A DNA stretch of 64,000 nt from Aestuariibaculum sp. M13 (GTDB lineage Bacteria; Bacteroidota; Bacteroidia; Flavobacteriales; Flavobacteriaceae): assembly GCF_024723255.1 (NCBI RefSeq), contig NZ_JANIAC010000002.1:1-64000 (forward strand), in the 5' to 3' direction. A program made the translations under genes and the position numbers. The notes beneath the pieces were generated by a model. The model saw only the letters and a list, made by a program, of their open reading frames with translations. It was not told the DNA's origin and made no database searches. Position 1 is the stretch's first letter; each line of letters starts with the position of its first letter. Below, in pieces: positions 52,088-61,400 of this stretch.

Positions 52088-54267
52088 TAATAAATTACAG
52101 TTGGTTTTATAAGTACAGTCAGTTTAGATTTCGAATCCTCACGTTTACGTTGACTAAAAAGCCATTTTATAACAGGAACTCTCGCTAAGAAAGGGACACC
52201 TGATCCTGAATCATTTTTAACTTGTTCTTCTAATCCTCCTAAAACGACAATGTCCTGATCCTGTACACGTATGATAGAACTAAATTCTCTAGAACTTAAA
52301 TCAGGTGGAGCATCTTCAGCAATTCTTAATCCAAAGCTGGATTGAATAACAAAAATATCTAAGGTTACTTGACCATCTCCAGAAACCAGAGGCTTAATAG
52401 TTAATCCTAGTTCAGCATCAATGGGTTCATAGTTTGTGATTTCAGAAGTTTGAGGGTTGTCTGTTCCATAAATATTGCGCTGCGTTACCGCGTAATAAGA
52501 GGTCTGACCATTGGAAAAAGTTGCTCTGTGGCCGTTTAGTGTAGAAAGTTTTGGTGTTGAACGGATTTTGATATTCCCATTACTTTCCATAGCTTTTATA
52601 GTAGCAAAAAAATTAGGCACAACTTTTCCTAAATTGACATGTCCAAATCCATCAAACCCATTAAGCACTTTGTTAATGGTTTGGGCTCCTAAAGTCAAAT
52701 CTGTTTTTGGATAAATACTTCCTTGAGTTTCGACAGATTCTTCACCTATACCCCAGCTTACCCCAGCTTCAATAGTGGAGTTTCGATTAACTTCTAGTAG
52801 CATGACCTCGATTAATATTACAGGGATTGGTTTATCTATTTTTTTGATAAATTCTTTGAATCGCTGAACTTTTGTAGCTGTACCTAAGACGTAAAAGCTA
52901 TTTAACTCCTGATCAATTTTAATATCTAAATCGTCCTTTATGTTTTCGGGAAGAATGTTTAATAATGCTTCCACTTGAGTGTTTGAATTAGAAAAACTAT
53001 TTTGACTATTGTAGTTAATATTTTCTCTATTATTTCTGTTAGAGATAGAATTCGAATTGTAATTATTACTATTGGTGTTGTTATAGCTATTACTGAAACG
53101 ATCTTGTGTGTTATAGGTTCTTCCCACTGTTCTATTTGAACCTGCTGAAGGATCAGAGAGAATTTCTATAGAGCGATGGAGTAAAGGAATGATAGCCACT
53201 TCCCGAACACTTAATTGATCCTCTGTTCCAAAGAAATAGATGTTGTTTTCTTTTTTAAAGGTAAACTTTGTAGCATTTTGAGATTGCTTGAAATTTTGAA
53301 TTTGATTTGTTCTACTGTTGTTACTTTGTGGTTGTATGTCTATTTCAGATGATGTACTAATCTGAGAACTTTGTTCAAATATTTTTGTTAGCAAATCCTC
53401 AAAGGAAATAGATTTTGTTTTAAAGGTTATATTTCCAGCTTGTTCTAAAGGAGTTGCAGTAAAAATATTTATATCTAGAGCTGTTCCAATATCATCAATT
53501 ATTGAAGATATAGGCGTATCCATGAAGTTTACCTCCAAAAGTTTTCTGTTTTTATCTAAGATTTTAAAATTTAGATTAGAACTTTTTGTTCTTCGTATAG
53601 AATTGTCAGACGCATTGTCTGAAGCATATTCTTGGAAAATGTAAAAACCATCTTTTGTTTTTTCTAGTTCTAGTTGATTAGCCAAAGCGAGTTTATCCAT
53701 AGCAGAATCGAAAGGCATACTCTTAATGTAAGAGGTTAAATTGTTGGATTCCATTCCAGGAGTAAATACCAGATTTTTGCCAGATTCATCTATTATCCGT
53801 TTAAAAACGTCGTACAATTTATCATTTTTAGCATCAATACTAATGGTGTTTTCTCCCGGGTTGTAAGTAATTGGAATAATTCTTTCCTTTTCTTGTTCGA
53901 TGGGAGCCTTGTATTTTTTGATGGCTAAAATATTACCTGAAAAATCTATGGTCAAATCATACTCTTTACATAAAAAGGCTAATAAATCAGCAACAGTAAC
54001 ATTTGAGAAATTATTAATAATAGAAGTTTGATTCAGTTCGGGAGAAAGTGTAATGTTAATATCATGTATTTCTGAAATTCCTAAGAGCAAATTAGATAAG
54101 GTTATATTGCTAACGCTGATTTCAGTTTTGACTTTTTCTGAGAGCCCATTATTATCAACAGCTAAAATGTCTAGTTGATTTTTTATTGAAGCTATTCGGT
54201 TGTCATACCCTTGAGCAAAACAGAGGTTAAGGCTTAAAAAAAGGATTAAATTAAAATAGAATTTCAT
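52087..54267 (-). CDS. gspD: Type II/IV pilus secretin (GspD/PilQ-like)
   Basis: About 726 residues from the ATG at 54267, which starts a clear signal peptide (MKFYFNLILFLSLNLCFAQ). The upstream TTG is not needed. There are N-terminal STN/N0-like domains (ADLLAFLCKEYDLTIDF and similar), an Asn/Ser-rich linker (about 395-440), then the secretin core with VPFLARVPVIKWLFSQRKRE and LTVLIKPTVI at the end. It forms the outer-membrane gate of the machine. Confidence 0.9.
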   Translation of the reverse strand: MKFYFNLILFLSLNLCFAQGYDNRIASIKNQLDILAVDNNGLSEKVKTEISVSNITLSNLLLGISEIHDINITLSPELNQTSIINNFSNVTVADLLAFLCKEYDLTIDFSGNILAIKKYKAPIEQEKERIIPITYNPGENTISIDAKNDKLYDVFKRIIDESGKNLVFTPGMESNNLTSYIKSMPFDSAMDKLALANQLELEKTKDGFYIFQEYASDNASDNSIRRTKSSNLNFKILDKNRKLLEVNFMDTPISSIIDDIGTALDINIFTATPLEQAGNITFKTKSISFEDLLTKIFEQSSQISTSSEIDIQPQSNNSRTNQIQNFKQSQNATKFTFKKENNIYFFGTEDQLSVREVAIIPLLHRSIEILSDPSAGSNRTVGRTYNTQDRFSNSYNNTNSNNYNSNSISNRNNRENINYNSQNSFSNSNTQVEALLNILPENIKDDLDIKIDQELNSFYVLGTATKVQRFKEFIKKIDKPIPVILIEVMLLEVNRNSTIEAGVSWGIGEESVETQGSIYPKTDLTLGAQTINKVLNGFDGFGHVNLGKVVPNFFATIKAMESNGNIKIRSTPKLSTLNGHRATFSNGQTSYYAVTQRNIYGTDNPQTSEITNYEPIDAELGLTIKPLVSGDGQVTLDIFVIQSSFGLRIAEDAPPDLSSREFSSIIRVQDQDIVVLGGLEEQVKNDSGSGVPFLARVPVIKWLFSQRKREDSKSKLTVLIKPTVIY

Positions 54268-54292
54268 ATAAATTGGTAAGTTATAGGACAGG

Positions 54293-55702
54293 TTAATCAA
54301 TTAAAAGCGCATAGACTTCCTCGATAGAGGTTATGCCTTCAGCTATTAACTCAAGGGCATTATCTTTGAGTGTTTTAATTTTATTAGCATTTAAATATGA
54401 ATCAATTTCTAGTTCATTGTTTTTTATATGGGGTGTTAAAGATTTAGAAACGGGTATGATTTCATAAATTGCTTTTCGTCCTAGATAGCCTGTATGATAG
54501 CATTGATTACATCCAATTGGAATATAATGCATATTTAAATGTTTTGGTTTGTGAAAATGCAAAGGAAAGTCTTCTTTTCCAATAGGTCGTTCTTGCTTGC
54601 AAGTAGGGCATAAATTTCGGACTAAACGTTGCGCAACACTAACATTTAAAGTGCTTGCAATTAGAAAAGGCGGAACACCCATGTCTATAAGTCTAGAAAC
54701 CGTTGCCCATGCAGAATTGGTATGCACCGTAGATAGAACTAAGTGACCAGTAAGCGCGGCTCTAATAGCCATATTAGCCGTTTTTACATCTCGAATTTCA
54801 CCAACCATTATAACATCTGGGTCTTGTCTCAAAAATGTCCTTAATGTGCTAGAAAAGTCAAGTCCAATGTTTTCTTTTAACTGTACTTGATTCACACCTT
54901 CTAAGGTGTATTCAATTGGATCTTCAATAGTTACAATGTTTGTTTTATCATCATTTAATAATTTAAGCGTAGCGTAAAGCGTCGTGGTCTTTCCTGAACC
55001 GGTAGGTCCTGAGATGAGAACTATGCCATTCGGCCTTTTGATGGTTTCTTTATAAATTTTAAGTTCTTGTTGAGTAAAACCTAAATCCTCTAATTGTATA
55101 TGATTTGCATCCTTACTTAATAAACGAAGTACGATTTTTTCGCCATGCAGAGTGGGTAAAGTAGAAACACGTATATCAAATTCGGTATGGTTTGTCTTAA
55201 TGGTTATTCGACCATCTTGCGGTAAGCGTTTTTCCGAAATATCTAAACCAGCTTTAATTTTTAATTTATTGATTATAACAGGGTATTCATGTAAGGCTAT
55301 AGAAAAATACTCTTTTAGTTTACCATCTAATCGAAATCGAATACGGCATTTATGTTCGTATGGTTCGAAATGAATATCACTACTTCCTAAGTTTTTAGCG
55401 GTGAGCAGTAATTTTTCAAGAAAGTCATTGGAATAGTGTAAATCATCCTGTTTTTTGTGCTGCGATTTTCTGTAATTCAGTGTCAGATACTTAAGAATAT
55501 TTTCTCTGGAGTCTGTAACTATTTCAATTTCATGACCTAAAATAACCTGTAATTCTTGTTTAAATGACAGACTATCGTCTTCAGCTTTAATTACTAAGTG
55601 CTTTTCCGTTTCTTTTATTGGTACGATTTTATAATGATATGCAAGTTCGCTATCTATTTTTTGGATCAAAGAAGGAGAAATTTGAAACGTTTGATTTTCC
55701 AT
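54293..55702 (-). CDS. gspE: GspE/PilB-type secretion ATPase
   Basis: A 469-residue hexameric ATPase. It has an N-terminal GspE-N domain (about 1-80), Walker A GPTGSGKT with Lys238, an Asp box and Walker B (DPDVIMVGEIRD), a His box (GHLVLSTVHTNSA), and the zinc-binding cysteines CPTC...CNQC near residue 365-400. It energises pilin polymerisation. All key motifs are present. Confidence 0.94.
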   Translation of the reverse strand: MENQTFQISPSLIQKIDSELAYHYKIVPIKETEKHLVIKAEDDSLSFKQELQVILGHEIEIVTDSRENILKYLTLNYRKSQHKKQDDLHYSNDFLEKLLLTAKNLGSSDIHFEPYEHKCRIRFRLDGKLKEYFSIALHEYPVIINKLKIKAGLDISEKRLPQDGRITIKTNHTEFDIRVSTLPTLHGEKIVLRLLSKDANHIQLEDLGFTQQELKIYKETIKRPNGIVLISGPTGSGKTTTLYATLKLLNDDKTNIVTIEDPIEYTLEGVNQVQLKENIGLDFSSTLRTFLRQDPDVIMVGEIRDVKTANMAIRAALTGHLVLSTVHTNSAWATVSRLIDMGVPPFLIASTLNVSVAQRLVRNLCPTCKQERPIGKEDFPLHFHKPKHLNMHYIPIGCNQCYHTGYLGRKAIYEIIPVSKSLTPHIKNNELEIDSYLNANKIKTLKDNALELIAEGITSIEEVYALLID

Positions 55703-55708
55703 AATGAA

Positions 55709-56179
55709 TTAAAATTGATAAATAGTTTCAATGATGTTTGACCAATACCCTAAATAGATAGCTCCGATGAAACAAGACATGTATCCTGCTAAAGGAATTG
55801 TAGTAGATTTATTTTTTAAAATCAAATGAAGAAGAAGTGAAAATATTAATGCAAATACAAAAACGACGATAAATGTTACGGTAGGGAAAGTACAAGTTAA
55901 AGCAAAAAATAGAAGAATATCCCCAAGTCCTATGGCCTGTTGAAAATCAATTTTTAGTTTCAATTTTATGTAGAAATATAAAATAAAAATCATTAAGGAA
56001 ACAATGGTTGTATTTGTAATAAAATTTATTAAAAAAGTATGCCATGAGGAATGGTTCAAGTATAGATAAGCAAATAAAATAGCAGATATAGGAAATAATA
56101 TCCAATACACTAAACGCTGCTTAATGTCTTGATAAGCTATACTAAACAATACAAATATTAATAGTATTTTAAAAACCAT
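55709..56179 (-). CDS. Prepilin peptidase (A24), short form
   Basis: About 156 residues with several TM helices and both catalytic Asp regions: AYQDIKQRLVYW and GLGDILLFFAL (GxGD). The N-terminal methyltransferase domain with its cysteine tetrad, found in full PilD/GspO, is missing, as in many short A24 enzymes. I use the ATG at 56179; a GTG precedes it. It cleaves the prepilin encoded just before it. Confidence 0.85.
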   Translation of the reverse strand: MVFKILLIFVLFSIAYQDIKQRLVYWILFPISAILFAYLYLNHSSWHTFLINFITNTTIVSLMIFILYFYIKLKLKIDFQQAIGLGDILLFFALTCTFPTVTFIVVFVFALIFSLLLHLILKNKSTTIPLAGYMSCFIGAIYLGYWSNIIETIYQF

Positions 56180-56182
56180 CAC

Positions 56183-56584
56183 TTAATCTTTTACGGTTTG
56201 AATAGGAATACCGTTTTCATCAATCTCCCAAACATTGAATGTGCCATCTCCATCGAAATCAGTAATTGCAGTTGCTCTTGCTTTAAACTGATTGTTATTA
56301 CTTGCTATGATTTCGTAAGTATAGTTACTTGTTCCGTTTTCATTAACCGTTTTCGGGGGCGTAAAATCGATATCATTAAAATCAAACGCATATGTAGAAT
56401 ACATATAACGATATGAGGTTTGTGAATTATAAATGTATTTGAGTTGAGTTTGTGCTTCAATGCTTTTAGTTTTACTAATGAGTGGCATTAAATTAGGTAA
56501 AGCTAAAAGAAGTAATATACCTATGATAATTAATACAATTAAAATTTCCTGAAGATTAAATGCTGGAATTTTTTTTATTTTCAT
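56183..56584 (-). CDS. gspG: Type II secretion major pseudopilin (GspG-like)
   Basis: A 133-residue prepilin. The leader ends at PAF, with cleavage expected before FNLQEILIVLIIIG (Phe at +1, Glu at +5; Ala instead of Gly at -1). A long hydrophobic helix and a globular part follow. The C-terminal segment ITDFDGDGTFNVWEIDENG looks like the calcium-binding loop of GspG. It is the first structural gene after the regulator. Confidence 0.88.
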   Translation of the reverse strand: MKIKKIPAFNLQEILIVLIIIGILLLLALPNLMPLISKTKSIEAQTQLKYIYNSQTSYRYMYSTYAFDFNDIDFTPPKTVNENGTSNYTYEIIASNNNQFKARATAITDFDGDGTFNVWEIDENGIPIQTVKD

Positions 56585-56595
56585 AAAGTCATTTT

Positions 56596-57270
56596 TTATA
56601 TAAAACCTTTTTGTTTAGCTGTTTCTACTAGCGCTTTGTCATCTCTACTAGGTGTATCAAATATTTCTCTTAATAGTTTTTTTCTTCTCTCTATACCTCC
56701 TAAGGATAGATTAATAATTTTTGGAAGATCTTTGGTTTTGTATCCTAATGAAAGATAATGAAGAATTTTTCGGTCAATATCGTCTAAAACATGTTTGTTT
56801 GATAATTGACCTGTAATGAGGTTGTTTATACTATTACTATAAACAGTTTGTCCTGATAAAACATTTTTAATACCACTAGATAAGTTTTCCAGTGAAATAT
56901 CAGATTTAATTAAAAAGCCTTCAGGCTTTATTGTTTTAAAGATATTGAATAGGGCATGGTTGTTATTTAAAGCTGTTAAAACAATAATTTTGATATTATT
57001 AAAGTATTCTCTCAGCTTAATTCCTAAATCCTCACCAGATAAAATATTGTGTTCTCTTGAAGGTTTTAGGTTTATATCCAGAATAACTAAATCAAGAGGT
57101 TCAGTAATTTGACTTTTGTTAATTATGTCAATTGCTTCATCACAAGTAAAAGCAGTATTAATTTTAAAGTTTACAGCATTTACTTTGTTAGTATTTTGAA
57201 GCATGTCTTGTTTGATAGCATCCGCAAAAATAGGGTGGTCGTCAACAACAAGTACGTTTTTTAAATTCAT
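56596..57270 (-). CDS. Response regulator, NarL/LuxR-like, heading the secretion operon
   Basis: A 224-residue protein with receiver VVDDHPIF, phosphoacceptor Asp in VILDINLKP, Thr in VLTALNN, Lys in FLIKSD, and an HTH with GIERRKKLLREIF...DDKALVETAKQKGFI. The loop SREHNILSGEDLG is shared with its two relatives in the window. It is 11 bp before the pilin gene, so it is cotranscribed with the machine it probably controls. The TPR kinase at 47.5 kb is a candidate partner. Confidence 0.9.
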   Translation of the reverse strand: MNLKNVLVVDDHPIFADAIKQDMLQNTNKVNAVNFKINTAFTCDEAIDIINKSQITEPLDLVILDINLKPSREHNILSGEDLGIKLREYFNNIKIIVLTALNNNHALFNIFKTIKPEGFLIKSDISLENLSSGIKNVLSGQTVYSNSINNLITGQLSNKHVLDDIDRKILHYLSLGYKTKDLPKIINLSLGGIERRKKLLREIFDTPSRDDKALVETAKQKGFI

Positions 57271-57302
57271 AGGTTAAGTTTTGTTAGGGTTGTGTTCGTG
57301 GA

Positions 57303-57310
57303 CAAACATA
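57303..57310 (-). promoter_or_regulatory. Promoter -7 box of the secretion operon
   Basis: On the minus strand TATGTTTG matches TAnnTTTG, about 33 bp before the ATG at 57270. No good TTG box is seen at the -33 position (the stretch is A/T-rich), so it may need an activator. Confidence 0.45.
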
Positions 57311-57860
57311 ATTATATGTATTAAAAAAAAACTAAGGTAAAACCCTATAAAAAGTAAGGGTATGTCATAAGTGTCTTTTGTTTTTTAGGTAGTAAAAACC
57401 TTATGTTCTTAGGTTTAATTAATTAAAAGTTAATTTTATAAGAATTAAAATTACGTGGAAAATCAGAAATTCAATTTGGATATAGGAAAAGTTCAATTGA
57501 TTTTAAGTTGTAGAAAAACGATGATAATTACTGTTTATCTTGTTAAATAAAGAGAACTTAATGAAACTTACACAGTATCAAATTTACAAATTATATAGTT
57601 TGAATAAAAATAAGCTTTTCTTGAACGTTAAAAACTTGTTTGTCCATTTTTTCCTTTAATCCTTAGCTAAAAACCAATCATTTAAATGTTTTTATATCTA
57701 GTCTAAGTTGTCAAAAAGTTCTCAATAAAAAACAAGTATCGATAAAAATAACCATGAAATAAAAGTATGGTAACACCTTCATTTTTGTAATGACATTCCG
57801 TTTTAGGGTTGGGTTGGTTGGTTTTATTTTCGTAGCTGAGTTTTCTATAAAAACAACTTT
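57311..57860. other. 550-bp intergenic region between divergent secretion and RHS units
   Basis: No gene or strong repeat seen. It is AT-rich and must contain the promoter of the small secreted protein and RHS gene on the plus strand, though no clear TAnnTTTG box was found near 57861. Confidence 0.4.
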
Positions 57861-58397
57861 ATGAAAGTAAAACAAAAAATACAGCCTTTTGAAATGAAAA
57901 ATTTTAGCAAACAAAATGAGATTTATTTTTTCAGTTTTAAACGACGGGCTTTATTGCTCTTAGTATTACTTGTTTTTAAGGTAGTTGATTTATCAGCTCA
58001 AGAAATTAATGTCAATGGAATACAAGAGGACCTTGTTGGTAATTGGGTTTTTGAATTGGATGAATCTATGACTTTAATGGATGCCAGATCAAAAGCGGCA
58101 TATGGAAAAATGAAAGATGTTGTCAAAACAAGAGTTGATAAGGCTTATAAAGGAAGGCGATTTATTTTTCGGAGAGATGGAAGTTTCTCTCAAGTTTTAG
58201 AAAACGGTAGAGAAATAAATGGCACATGGCAAATAGTTAATCAATTGGTAGAGATTTTAAATCCAAATAGAGTAGTTAGAAAATTTAAGGTCAAAGAGGT
58301 TACAGCAAATAAATTGGTCTTGATCCCAATTGAAAAGGAAGGTAAACCAGGGAATATTCTTTTTAACCAATGGAGTTTTGTGAAAGGATTGGAATAA
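57861..58397 (+). CDS. Small secreted lipocalin-like protein
   Basis: 178 residues, or 168 from the second ATG at 57891. A hydrophobic segment (about 29-47, ending LSAQE) is the likely signal peptide; the true start is probably the second ATG because the first would give a very long N-region. The mature part is a small beta-barrel-like domain with LVGNWVFELDE, FRRDGSFSQVLENGREINGTWQI and a C-terminal WSFVKG, the pattern of lipocalin-like DUF domains. It is 10 bp before the RHS gene and probably cotranscribed. Confidence 0.65.
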   Translation: MKVKQKIQPFEMKNFSKQNEIYFFSFKRRALLLLVLLVFKVVDLSAQEINVNGIQEDLVGNWVFELDESMTLMDARSKAAYGKMKDVVKTRVDKAYKGRRFIFRRDGSFSQVLENGREINGTWQIVNQLVEILNPNRVVRKFKVKEVTANKLVLIPIEKEGKPGNILFNQWSFVKGLE

Positions 58398-58407
58398 AAA
58401 TTGAATT

Positions 58408-61400
58408 ATGAGAAAATTAATAGATTATTGTAAAGTTAGGAGGATATATAGGATTGCTTTAATTCTTTTTTTATTTAGTTCTTTAAGTTCTTATGCACAA
58501 TTTGAAATTGTAGGAGACCCTAATCCTATTGAAGGAGATGTAGTTCCATATTTATTTCCTGCTGATGATTATGGATATGACACCAATGGATGGTATTTTA
58601 TATGGGATGTTACAGATGGTGTTTTTGAAGAAACTAACACATACTATTATGAAGACTATGATATTCCAGAGGTCTTTATTGAATGGACAACACCAGGGTG
58701 GCAAATGATATTTTTATATGTAGAGGATTATAATTCAGATGTTTATTATATGGAATATGAGGTGGAAGTGGGCGAATATATCGCTGATCCTGATATTCCA
58801 ATTTGGAATAATGATACATGTAATCCTGTTTTAACAATTGGTAACCCTCCTGATGGGGTTACTTGGTATTGGCAAGGGAAAGAAGCTAATGGTACCAGTA
58901 CAGCCAAAGGTTCTGGCTCTATTTATTATCCAGATGAAGGAAGTGGAATATATTATTTAAGAGCTAGGAATTCGAGTGGTACATGGAGTGATAATTCAAC
59001 CTCGGTTGAAATTATCGTTACCCCAACTACTTTATGGTATACAGATACAGATAATGACGGTCTAGGAGATCCAGCAAGTACACCTATAAGTAGTTGTACA
59101 AAGCCTAGTGGTCGTGTATCTAATAATTTTGATCAGTGTCCTACAGTATCAGGTAACCCTTTAAATAATGGTTGTCCGGGAGAGGGTGATTTAGGATCTA
59201 CTGATAAGAATTACGTGCATACCATAACCCCGTTTATAGCAGTTAGTAATATTTCACAAATAAGTAATAATGCGGATAAGGGAGAGGATGTTGTTTATTA
59301 TGATGGTTTGGGAAGAACCATACAGAGTGTCGGCATCCGATCTGGAGGACAAAGTCAGGATATAAAGCTTCCCATGATTTATGATGAATTTGGAAGGCAA
59401 TCAAGAAGTTATTTGCCATATGCGACAACAACAAGTTCGGTATCTAGTTTTACTAGTAATTCAACATTAATATCAAATTTAAACTCTTATTATTTAACTA
59501 AGTATCCCAGTCAGTTAAATTCTAGTACTCCTAACGCTTACAGTGAAACTCGATTTGACGCAAGTCCGTTAAGTAGGGTATTGGAAAATGGAACCCCTGG
59601 AGAGGATTGGCTTATAAACTCAATTAGCGATAGTGATCACACAACAAAATATGAGTATAATACCAATGGGTTTAAAGAGATTTATAATATAAATTATCCA
59701 GGGTCAGGACAGTCCTTGTCACTTTCCAGCTATTATGGAGAAGGTGTATTGCTAAAGAATACAGTAAAGAATGCTAATTGGGTTACCTCAGATGGTAAGG
59801 TCAACACAAAGGATGTTTTTACGGATAAAGGAGGGAAGAAGATAGCAGAGTATAGTTATGTTTTAGAGGCTTCAGTGGTTAAAACCTTAAAAACCTATTA
59901 TGTATATGATAATTCAGGTAATTTGGTTTATGTGTTAACCCCAAAATTATTTGTAGCCATAGGAAGCAGTACAACTGTTTCAGTGACTAATTTGAATGAT
60001 TTGGCTTTCCAGTATAAATATGATGTATTTAACCGTCAAATAGAGCAAAAGGTACCAGGTAAGAAGCAGTGGGAGTATATGGTTTATGACCAGTTGGATA
60101 GACCTATTCTTACCCAAGATGAGAATTTAAGAGCAAGTGATAGTTGGTTGTTCACCAAGTATGATGTTTTTGGAAGAGTGGTATATAGTGGTTTATTTTC
60201 ATATAATGGAAATAGGGTTAACTTGCAAGCCGAAGTAGATAGTTATATAGATGCTAATTCGGAAAACTTATCTAATGTAGAAACTAGGACATCAGAATCA
60301 AATATTGAAGGGGTAACTATTAATTATTCTAATACTGCCTACCCGATAGAAGAGTTGGAAATATTGACAGTTAATTACTACGATGATTACACGTTTACAG
60401 ACGCCGATAAGCCTACGACACCTACCAGTGTATTGGGGCAAACAGTTACCACAAGAACCAAGGGACTTTCTACAGCGACCTGGACAAAAACGTTAGGATC
60501 TTCTACATGGACAAAAAGTTATACCTATTATAATGAAAAGGGAGGGGTAATAAAAGTTTACGAGAAAAACCATTTAGGAGGTTATACAGATAACCAAAGC
60601 AAATTAGATTTTATAGGGAGGACTGAAAACTCAACGACAACGCATCGACGAGGCAGTTCAGGAAGTGTATTGACTATAGTGGACCGTTTTGAGTATGATC
60701 ACACCGGGCGTCCATTAGAGCATTATCAAACGGTTAACAGTAATCCAGAGCAACGTATAGCCAAGCATACTTATGATGAGTTAGGTCAGCTGGTTAAAAA
60801 GGAAATAGGAGGCACAGGTGGTAGCTATTTACAGGCCATAGATTATGCTTATGATATTCGAGGAGCTCTAAAGGCAGTTAATGATGTTGATAATTTAGGA
60901 AGCGATTTGTTCGCTTATGAGCTGAATTATGAATCAGGCGAAGGAACTAATTACACTTCAACGTATAATCAATACAACGGTAACATATCTCAGATGGTAT
61001 GGAAGTCAGCCCATAACAATGTCAAGAAATCGTATATGTTTAAGTACGATAAACTAAACAGATTGCAGAATGCCTATTATGGGGAAGGTAGCAGTTTAAA
61101 TACCAATTGGAACAAATTTGAATTAAGCATTTCTGGATATGATTTCAATGGTAACATAAGTAGCCTTACCCGTAAGGGAGGAAGTATGGGAAGTACCATT
61201 GATAATCTTACCTATTACTACGATGCAGGGAATCAATTAATGAAGATAGTTGATGCTTCAGGTTCGAGCGGATTTGTGAATGGGACTAATACTGGAGATG
61301 ACTATACGTATGATGATAACGGAAATCTTACTAAAGATCTAAATAAGAATATCACTTTAATAGAGTATAACCATTTAGACTTGGTAACTAAAGTTACTTT

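Noticed and set aside
57711-57914. Minus-strand frame overlapping the start of the lipocalin-like gene
   Set aside because: Low-complexity, hydrophobic and overlapping a better gene; treated as chance.
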